Notes under the pieces: generated by a model
Told to the model about the DNA's origin: nothing
What the model saw: the letters and a program-made list of their open reading frames with translations, nothing else
The model's database searches: none
Shown: positions 55,901 to 64,000 of the stretch, in pieces
Position numbering within the stretch: the first letter of the stretch is position 1
Layout of the letters: the number at the start of each line of letters is the position of its first letter
Position numbers and translations under genes: made by a program
Assembly (NCBI GenBank): GCA_013397935.1
Contig: VZRN01000631.1
Location: forward strand, 2,814,374-2,878,373
Source: Dasyornis broadbenti
Taxonomy: Eukaryota; Chordata; Aves; Passeriformes; Dasyornithidae
Reading direction: 5' to 3'
DNA length: 64,000 nt

Positions 55901-58900
55901 GAATGTCGGGATGATTTATTGCAGTCAAGAGCAATAGAGAAAACCAGATGAGGAAACGGAGTAAGAAACAGTGAAAAACAGGACTCTTTCAGTAGTACAG
56001 TGACCTTGCCTGCAAGACTTTTTTTGGTATATTTTACTTGCTGTAGCAGCAGCTAAATGATAAAAGGGACTTCATAGTTTTGGTAAGCATTTGGAAACAA
56101 TGGGATGTTCTCAAGGCTTAAGGAGGGCTCTGTGACTCCCACTTGTTGCTGGGTTGAGTCTGTTTCATTTGGATTTCTTTTATGATTCTCTCAAATAATT
56201 TGCTGTTTAAAATGTTTTAATGTGAAGAGTTCTCTTGGTTACTTGTTCGATTTTAACTGTAGGCATTTTTATTTATGTTTTTTTCTGTTTTCTTACAGAC
56301 AATGTTTGTGCTGTTTCAAGGAGTATAAACATCTGGAGATCTTTAACCAAGTAGTTTGTGCGCTTATTAATTTAGTGATTGCCCAAGTCCAAGCTCTGCG
56401 GGACCAGCTCTGTAAACATTGCACTATTAATATAGATTCAACATGGCAAGAGCAGAATAATCGTGCTGAGGAGCCCCTGAATGTAGAAAGAGAGTCTCAT
56501 GAAGAAGAAGATGGAGAACGACAAAAATCTCTAGAGAAAAAGTTTGATTCTGCAAGAACTTGTATCCTGAGTGAGGAGGAGCCCGCAAAGAACACGGATG
56601 CTTTTAGCTTATGGAGCACTGATGAGAAGGAGAAATTGTTGCTGTGTGTGGCAAAAATCTTTCAGATTCAGTTTCCTCTGTACACAGCTTATAAGCATAA
56701 TACTCATCCCACAATAGAGGTATATCTTTTCCTTGTGTCTGTCTTGAATTGTTTGGTGATAGGTTAATTGTTCTCATTAATGAGTAGATTGTTTGGTTGC
56801 TTTCACACAGGATGGGCATGTTCAGCTCTCCTGTTGGCTTCATTAGAACTTTTCAGAGAAACTTCCTAAATGGCAAATACTCTTACACTTTCTTTAAAAT
56901 ATGTTTAATTGTTATAGGTAATATATTGATAAGTGTTGGATGGAACTGTACACTGAATTATTGTACTGTTTAAATAACAGGAAGGCAAAAAGGGGACTAT
57001 AGCGAAGCCTTTCCTCCAGAAGGTAACCAATTAATAGTTTACTAATTTCTTTTCATTGCAATCTCTGGTTCTAGAAGCAAAGCTTCATGAACTAAACTTT
57101 GTCCAAGACCAAACTTGTTAGAACAGCTGGTTAATCAACTGCCATAACTGAGCTCTACACAAGTTGCTTTGTTGCAAGGTGCTGATTTTTCTCTCTGATA
57201 TTTTTTATGACTGCCTATTTTACCTATTTTCCTCTGAAAAAAAAAAAAAGAAAAAATGCCAAAGAAAAAAATTTCTAAAATCCTGCCATGCGTAATTCAC
57301 AGTTTCTGAAATAAATATGATGGTGTTAGCGTTTCCTAGTGGAAACAACACATTTTTGGAAAGGTTGGCTTTTGATACAACTTGTGGTAGTCTAATAACA
57401 AGTAAACAGTTCTTTCACAATATTTCTATGCAAAGAAGATGTACACTTCACTATATAAGAAAAGCTTCTATCCAACAAACTTTTGAGGAAGTCAAAGTGA
57501 AGAATTAAACTGTAGATAACCCACCCTTTTTTGTTTTTTATTTAGAGAGTTCTGGGAGCTCACTGGAGCTCTGAGTGGTGAAGTTTGCTTTTTAAACTGA
57601 AGTCCAAAATACCAAGATGCCAAGTCATATATAATTATGTATGTTGGGGTGGTCACAACATCTGATCACTTTGTGTTGAATGAATGGTGCCATAGCTGAC
57701 GGTAAATGCAGTTAAAACCCCCTACACAGCAGATTTTTTAGGTGGGCTGGATTTTGGTTCTTGTCCTATTCCAGATCATATGGGCATAAGTTAACAGAGG
57801 TAGTTTCGGGTGTGTATGTATAGACATGGACTGAAGTGATTTATCTTCAGCACTCCTGTGGGACACGTACTAAGGCTGGCTTCAGAGGAATGTGGAATGA
57901 ACAATTCTAGAACAGCTTTTCTGTGGGCTATCACACTTGATTCTTTTAAATGACTATTTCATGTATTTTTTTTTCTTCTCTTTGAATTTCACTTCCAAAT
58001 GATCAAAAGAAAATCTCCAAGTGCCTGATGAGATTTCTTTTTCCCTTGGTGTGCAGCCCTGGTGTGATTTAGACCCAGATCTGCTGTAGGTTGCCGTACT
58101 GAGATGATGCCCATCACTCCAGACATACCAGTGTATATATTATATATGTACCGTACTGTTATATATCACTTGAATTATCAAATTCATTAGCTATCCTAAA
58201 AACATAACTTAAGGGGAAGCTGGCAATGAGAACCACTTTTCTGAGGCACAGGCAGGTGAGGGAAAAGTTTTTTCTTTTTCTGCTAGACTGTGTGTGTTTC
58301 CAGCTCTGGATTATGGAGGTGTGCTAGCCTGCCATATTTGTTGTGTACCTTTTTTTCAGATTGGGGGGGAAAGATGTTTTGATTTTGCTTTTTAAAGGTC
58401 CCAGCATCAATAATTTTTCCTACAAACTTCTGTTTTCTCTATTTGGGAAGCACTAGAATTCTATTATTCCAAAATAGTGTTAGCTGTTTGAATGTCAAAA
58501 TTACTTTCTGCTCCCATGAGTCACTCACTGAGGTTTAGAATTGAATTTTGGATTTCTGTCTAGACCACATCTTAGTTGAATTGAGATAAGTTATTAGTCC
58601 CAGTAACAAGAGTACTTCTTGCTTTACATCAGGCTTGGTCTCAGTCCTCAAGAGAGCCTAAAATAAAACATCCCTGGTTTAAGTGCATTATCTATACTTG
58701 TAAGGTAAGCAGATTCCTGAACAGCCTAAATCTGCCAAAAATTTGTTGAGAGAAGCTGGTGTAGCTCTCCCTCTTCCACTAAGCATTTCTTTTGCCTTGG
58801 AAAAGGGGAAATTTGCTGATTCAGAACAGACTCCAGTCCCCACTCTGACTGATTCCAGAAATAAATTGTTCTAGATTCTTGAGGTGAATTTCTTGGAGTT

Positions 58901-61900
58901 ACCATGTCCTCTAAGGTTTCACTTTGCGTAGAAATGACCTACTAGGCTGCCATTTAAAAATTTCCAGTGTAAGGCTTTCCCATGGTGGTGTTACCTTCAG
59001 GTAACTATTAGCAGTCAATGTTTTAGTTGTCCTTTGCTCTGCAGACACCTCCAAGGGCTTTGTTCTTAATGGCAGCAGACAAGTCTTGCAGTCTAATCCT
59101 CTTCTCAGCTGCTTGCCAATGCCATTTTACACTGGACTGTCTGGTGGAGAAGAAAAACATTCATGTGGAAACAGGAGATCTTCCCTTGTTCAGGAGTTCA
59201 TGAAGTTGGATGAAAATGAGCAGCAAAGCAAGACTACTTGGTAGCCAAAATGGTGTCTACTGTAGGAACATACAGATCTCTTCTTAAATGATATGGGCTA
59301 AGAATTGACTTTGTCCCTTACAACATCTCTAAAGAGAGAGTGAAGACCACCACAGCCTGATTGGTAGCCAGAAGGGCCATGTACACACCTCTCTTGAAAT
59401 CTGTCATATTTTTGGTTCCCAGAGGGATCTTCATGTCTATTTCTCATCCTGACCAAAATGAACTCAAAATATTTTTATAAATATGGTTGGTTGGTTTTTT
59501 GAGAAGTGTTTGTACCTTGAAATTAATATTTTTTCTTTATGGAATATTTTTAAGAGCTCTTGCATACAGGGTGGTGTATGACTGTATGCCCTATCTTTTT
59601 CACGCTTTGTGCAGCAAGTCAAATACCTGGAATGGACACTTCAGAGGAGGGGAAAAGAGAATCTATAAAAGGAGGCTCTTAAAATCCTGTAGAGAAAGAA
59701 GCAACAATGTGAAGTGCACTCCTGAACTTTGCACTGTCTCAGAATGAACAATGAATCTGAAGGGAGTTACCCGATCATTTAGCAAATCTTGACAGAGGAT
59801 GAAATGAAAGAGGAAACCAAATCAGTTGTTGAGGTGTCTGTAGCTGCAGTCCCCGACTGTTTAGGGTCTTGTGCTCTCTGCTTCTCCTTTTCAAGTAAAT
59901 ATTTTCTTGGAAGATATCTGTGCTTTCTGCCAAGGTTGTGTCCAGGTCAGACCGCAGCCAGTACATTTTATCATGGAATGTTTGGAAGGGACCTTAAAGC
60001 TCATCTCATTCCAATCTCCTGCCCTGGGCGGAGACACCTCCCACCATCCCAGGTTGCTCCAAGCCCCGTCCAGCCTAGCCGTGGACACTTCAGGGGTGGG
60101 GCAGCCACAGATTCTCTGGGAAACCTGTGCCAGGGCCTCACCACCCTCACAGGGAAGAATTTTTGTGTAATACCAAATCTAGCCCTCCCCTCTGGCAGTT
60201 TGAAGCCATTCCCCCTTTTCTTTTTGCTGTATGGCTTTGGGACAACATTATCTCCGCCTGCCTTTGTCAAAGTGCCTCTGCAGCTTTCCTGCAGGTGAAG
60301 GTGCTGGAAAGCTGCTCTAAGTTCTCCTGAAGTGATGGTGGGTTTTAATGCCATATTAGATTCTCATGAGGAATTCTCTTATTTCCTTATAAACTTATGC
60401 GTAAGGAACTCTCAAACTGTTCTGCTTCCCATCTGAAAGAAGTCACATTTCCAGACTCAGTCTCTCAACTGCAGCCTTTTCCAAGCTTTGCAGGACTCGT
60501 GCAACAGCCCTCTGTGAGTTTTTGATTTTCTGCATTCTAAGAACTGCAGTTCACTTGGCAACAAATCTCTGGGTTTTTTTTCAAGAAAACTAATGAAATT
60601 TCTCACACCATTTCTGCAGTTTTCATGAGCAGAGCACTGAACACCTTTTCTTGCTGCTTAAAAACATACCACCTACTGCCTTCAAAGCTGTTTTAAAAAT
60701 AACTGTTAGAGTATCACGAGTTCAGGCATGACTTAGAGTTCAGCAGAAGAAAAAAAGAAAATAAATGCTTAGCTATAATATGAGCATATTGAATAATTCA
60801 AAATGTTTGTATCACACTTAATCTATCCAAAATTGCTTGCCTCCAGCATACTCTGGTACAGTTCTGAGAAGCTTACTCCTACACAGCTATTTAAAATATA
60901 TTCAGGAAATTTCATTAAAAAACTTAACTTTATGTTAAACTTTCATTTGATTTTTGACTGTCAGTGCTGGGGGTTTGGCATGGAGGGGTGAGAAGAAGAG
61001 GAATGTGTGCTATACCTACAAGTACCCATGGCAATTTTGGGTTTTACAGCCATATTTTATACCTTCAGTGCCCTTTTGCCCCCAGCAATGTGCATGAAAC
61101 CCACAATATGTTACAACCTTAATAAAGAAACTTCCCACTCTGTACTGCCCAACAAGTGGATGTTGTGGACATTAAAAAGAAAAGCTGTTTTCCCAAACCC
61201 TTTTGAGTTTAGTACTTCTAGAAAATAGATTTCTTGTTGCAGCGAGTAGAGTGATAGGCTGATACAATTCCTTCCTGTTCTTCGCCTCGGTCACTTCTGT
61301 AAGAATTTGACATTAATTTTGTATGATGTGTTTTGTTACATATAAAAATATAGTAGTTGCAATTAAAAATTTTTAGTATTTTGATGGCAGTGATTATTTT
61401 GACATTTTAACCCTTTAAATCATTACATGTAAGATTGTAGGATGTCCTGGATTTCATCTAAATACAGCTGTTTGCATATATGTCTCACCTTTATTAGAAA
61501 TTGCATTCCAGAGTACTTGGATTGGTTCTGTTCTGTATTTCTCAGGCTGGTGTGACAGGCTATCCCCTTTGCCACATTCCTGTTGAAAAAACTGGTGATG
61601 TGAACAGGGCGGGATTGAAGAATAATCTGTTAATCCAGCCTTTGAGAGCCACTGCTGTGATGTCCTCCTAAGTATATTTGTGTATTTATATATACTTTTT
61701 AACAGCAGTAAAAAGTATGGAAAAGTGTGTTTTGCAGTGTAGAAGTGGAGCAAAGCTCGAGCTTCTGTCTTCCTCTGAATTAGGAATTTGGTTTTTTTTC
61801 TATTGTTGTCTGTGATACCTGGTAAATGGCAGTTTTGGTTTTTCTTTTTTGTTCTGTAAACGTGTTCTTATTGCTTGAGTTAATTTTAATTTTTTTCTTT

Positions 61901-62269
61901 AAACAGGATATTTCTGCTCAAGAAAGCAATATATTAGGGGCGTTCTGTGATATGAATGTAAGTTGTCCAATTTTAAATAGGTGCACATTTCCTAGAAATT
62001 TAAAATAACCATGTTCATTCTTCTATATGGATGTGTGTCACACTAATGTAGCTTTTGAATTTCCTGCATGTCTGAATGACCTAGCATTGATTCTTCTCCT
62101 GTCTTCTGACTGTTCCTAGGATGTAGAAGTACCATTGCACTTGCTTCGTTATGTTTGTCTGTTTTGTGGAAAAAATGGCCTTTCCCTCATGAAGGATTGT
62201 TTTGAGTACGGAACCCCTGAGACGCTGCCATTTCTTATAGCACATGCATTTATCACAGTGGTGTCTAAT
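52890..62269 (+). CDS. USP34: USP34 (ubiquitin-specific peptidase 34), exons 2-5, partial
   Basis: USP34 is a very large (about 3,546 aa in human) cysteine deubiquitinase. It is known to act on axin in Wnt/beta-catenin signalling and in DNA-damage responses. Coding segments seen are 52890-52977, 56299-56719, 61907-61957 and 62120-62269 (710 nt). They join in frame and encode about residues 15-251. The translation follows the human N-terminus closely (RKEH, INSWTQRQCLCCFKEYKHL, DAFSLWSTDEKEKLLLC), with a more variable acidic stretch in exon 3. Only the N-terminal region is present. The catalytic USP domain (about residues 1890-2240 in human) lies beyond 64000. Exon 1 is missing, probably in the gap at 35253-35707. 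Confidence 0.96.
52978..56298 (+). other. USP34: USP34 intron 2
   Basis: This is AT-rich intron sequence with short A-runs near 53742 and 54033. It ends in TTTTCTTACAG. No gene or element is recognised. Confidence 0.75.
56299..56719 (+). CDS. USP34: USP34 exon 3 (about residues 44-184)
   Basis: The exon has one base plus 140 codons and ends ACA ATA GAG before GTATAT. It begins QCLCCFKEYKHLEIFNQVVC, a helical segment. A hydrophilic, Glu-rich low-complexity region follows (roughly codons 50-105), then the conserved SLWSTDEKEKLLLCVAKIFQ helix. It appears one residue shorter than human at the KHCT(T)INID site and is variable through the acidic region. Confidence 0.97.
56981..57022 (+). other. 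Candidate 42-nt in-frame cassette exon of USP34
   Basis: The segment follows AAATAACAG and precedes GTAACC. Its 42 nt read as 14 open codons (GAA GGC AAA AAG through CCT TTC CTC CAG AAG; EGKKGTIAKPFLQK). Both flanking USP34 exons are phase 0, so inclusion would add 14 residues after about residue 184 without shifting the frame. The upstream pyrimidine tract is weak. I know of no described exon here, so this may be chance. Confidence 0.25.
59970..60332 (-). mobile_element. CR1 LINE, 5'-truncated 3' end, minus orientation
   Basis: The plus strand reads TCATGGAATG, TTTGGAAGGGACCTTAAAGC, then ACACCTCCCACCATCCCAGG, GTTGCTCCAAGCCCC, ACCACCCTCACAG and GAAGCCATTCCCCC. This is the well-known reverse-complement text of the CR1 3' end (GGAAGGGACCTTAAAG...). 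CR1 is the dominant retrotransposon of birds and other sauropsids. Only about 360 bp remain, typical of 5' truncation. Divergence from the consensus is moderate, so it is an old copy. ORFs of up to 169 codons over this region are by-products of it. Confidence 0.92.
61907..61957 (+). CDS. USP34: USP34 exon 4 (about residues 185-201)
   Basis: The exon has 17 whole codons after TTTAAACAG, starting GAT ATT TCT and ending ATG AAT before GTAAGT. It encodes DISAQESNILGAFCDMN, matching human except for one residue as I recall it. Phase 0 at both ends. Confidence 0.96.
62120..62269 (+). CDS. USP34: USP34 exon 5 (about residues 202-251)
   Basis: The exon has 50 whole codons after GTTCCTAG, starting GAT GTA GAA and ending TCT AAT before GTAAGT. 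It encodes EVPLHLLRYVCLFCGKNGLS and the FEYGTPETLPFLIAHAFITV helix. It appears essentially identical to human. Confidence 0.97.
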
Positions 62270-64000
62270 GTAAGTATTCCCTTTAAACTCTTTCACTCGA
62301 ACCCATAAAGTAAAAGGACCGGAGTCTGGAAGAACTCTGTGGGACCAGGGAGGGATAAAAACACTATAAATGATCTTTGTTGGGAATGTGAGGTTTGCTC
62401 CTCCACTGAGCATTTCATTATCCAAACCTTCTGCATCTCCTGGAAGCACACAAGTAGTTTTCCAAGTTGGTACCTTAACAGGAAGATTGTAACAGTCCCA
62501 AAAGATACTTACAAGAATGTAGTCAGAGGCCGTTTCTGCCCCTGAAATTGTGGCATGGAAGTGGTTCTAGTTTCTCCAGGGTATTTTAACTTCTTAGCTG
62601 TTTCCAAAGAGGCACAAAGGAAAAGCCTGTGGATTTCTTTTCAATTTCCCGTGATTTTATACCATTATACACATTTGCAGCATAGAGGTAATCATCTTTT
62701 TTTCCACTTAGTTTTAGAATGCATATCCTCCATCATTTCTGCGTTTTGAAATCACAGGGATTTTTGACTGGCAGAATTACAAATTGATTTTTAGTGGAAA
62801 TTTGAAGGAGATTGGTGATAAAAATAAAACCCAGTCTCTGAAAAAGGACACATGAAGGCAGTGTAATGTGAGGACAGAAGTTGTGACCTGTCTTGGGGTG
62901 GGCCTAAAGGAAACCAGTGGTTTGTTATGCCTTGTACAAAGTGAGTTTGACATCGTTTTGATACTGATTGCAATTTTAAATAAAATCACATCTTTACTTC
63001 CACACATCTTCCCTCCTTCCTTGTTGCTGTTACTGCCTGGCCAGGAGGATATTCTGAGTAAATACTGGAATATGGGTGCACAGAGGGAACCAGTGACTGA
63101 AATTAAGCTGCCCTTGGGGATCTGTATCCCACTCTCCTGATCCTTTGGCGTGATGATTCCTGACTTGTAGGTCAGAGAACAAATGGGCAAGGCCATGATC
63201 TGCTCCATTCTTTTAAACCTGCCCAGGAGGGCTGGTGCAGCACCTCTCTGTGTTGAGCTGTGAGATTTGTTCTCAATTTGTGAGATATGTTCTCTCCTGG
63301 CCCTTTTTGTGTGATCCTATGAGTTCTTCATCTCCAGCTGCTGTCAGTGCAGTCCTCATCAAACCATCTGGTGGAAGTGTGTTGCTCTTGTAGCTTATTC
63401 TGGTTCAGAAGGAAATTTTGGTCATGGAACCAAACGTTTTTGCCTGTTTGATTTTTGTTTTATTTTTTTGTGAGAAGAGGCAAAACTGCTTGACCAATGA
63501 GTGGCAGCTCCCTCTCACAGCAGCATGCTTTTAAACAGGCATTCTGACTGCAAATCCCATTTCCTGGATATCCCTTACCAGTGCAACTGCCTTTCTTCTT
63601 CTTTCTTTTTGGAAGTCTTTATTTTTTCCACATAAATTGTTTATTTTCTTCATTCCTAGTGATGTGTCCTAACCCAAAATACATCTCAGCAAAGTTTCTC
63701 CTTTCAAATAGTTACTTAGCAATTTTACATTTCTCTTTTGTTGAAGTAGGTAACACTTTAGCTGTCTCGTGCAGCTATTTTAGATGAGTTCTATGGTTAA
63801 ACCTGGCGGATAAAATGAAATTCAGCCCAAACCATAACCAGAAGTACTGTTTCTTCAGCCCCTTCCAACATTGCAGTTTTCCCATTCAGCCAGCATCTTT
63901 CTGTTGAGCTCTGTCTGGCTTTGCTGGCAGATCTGTGTGAGTTGGAGGAAAACTATTTTAAAAGAAAATTATGTTTAGATTTTATTTTTATGTCTCAGTT
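62270..64000 (+). other. USP34: USP34 intron 5 (start)
   Basis: This is intron sequence to the end of the window. The next expected coding text (IRIWLHIPAV in human, from memory) is not found, so exon 6 lies beyond 64000. It contains a short imperfect duplication near 63258-63294 (GTGAGAT(T/A)TGTTCTC) and no recognisable element. Confidence 0.75.

Larger units (their letters stand above)
56720..61906 (+). other. USP34: USP34 intron 3
   Basis: This is AT-rich intron sequence containing a possible 42-nt cassette exon (56981-57022), a TA-rich tract near 58131-58166, and a CR1 LINE fragment (about 59970-60332). No other gene is recognised. Confidence 0.75.

Noticed and set aside
59789..60298. 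169-codon plus-strand ORF and overlapping minus-strand ORFs
   Set aside because: They coincide with the CR1 fragment read in arbitrary frames. The element's 3' end is largely non-coding.
1..64000. CRISPR arrays, bacterial operons, tRNA and rRNA genes
   Set aside because: The DNA is vertebrate with spliced genes. No direct-repeat/spacer pattern and no tRNA A/B-box or rRNA sequence was seen on reading. A covariance-model search would be needed to exclude a small snoRNA or miRNA in the introns.

Overview
The window is vertebrate nuclear DNA, most likely from a bird. It carries the last 23 coding exons of XPO1 (exportin 1/CRM1) followed, on the same strand, by the promoter region and first visible coding exons of USP34 (ubiquitin-specific peptidase 34). 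This head-to-tail order matches human 2p15. The evidence for a bird is a 5'-truncated CR1 LINE at about 59970-60332, compact XPO1 introns (exons 3-25 fit in 26 kb), and a GC-rich promoter partly lost in an assembly gap. A non-avian sauropsid is not excluded.

Layout. 1-1353 is XPO1 intron sequence. 1354-27475 holds 23 XPO1 exons whose lengths sum to 3,090 nt: 1,029 codons plus a TAA stop. Added to the 42 upstream residues known from human XPO1, this gives 1,071 aa, the human length. Every junction joins in frame, including one GC-AG intron. 27476 to about 28385 is the XPO1 3' UTR. About 28390-34500 is intergenic with no gene I can recognise. About 34510-36240 is a CpG island with a CCAAT box, three YY1-like motifs, a 16-bp palindrome and a 455-N gap; it is taken as the USP34 promoter. 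USP34 coding exon 1 is not visible and probably lies in the gap. USP34 exons 2-5 are at 52890-52977, 56299-56719, 61907-61957 and 62120-62269, and the gene continues beyond 64000.

Function. XPO1 is the RanGTP-dependent nuclear export receptor for leucine-rich NES cargoes. USP34 is a giant deubiquitinase linked to Wnt/axin control. They are neighbours by conserved synteny, and nothing in the sequence indicates that they act together.

I found no new biological system. The observations most worth checking are: a phase-compatible candidate alternative terminal exon of XPO1 with its own poly(A) signal (19221-19499); a 42-nt in-frame candidate cassette exon in USP34 (56981-57022); the GC-AG intron of XPO1; an unexplained open segment with a good donor in XPO1 intron 3; the USP34 first exon hidden in the gap; and a poly-T-bearing tandem repeat at a small assembly gap (about 51165-51300). 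Residue numbers and comparisons with human proteins are from memory and were not computed.
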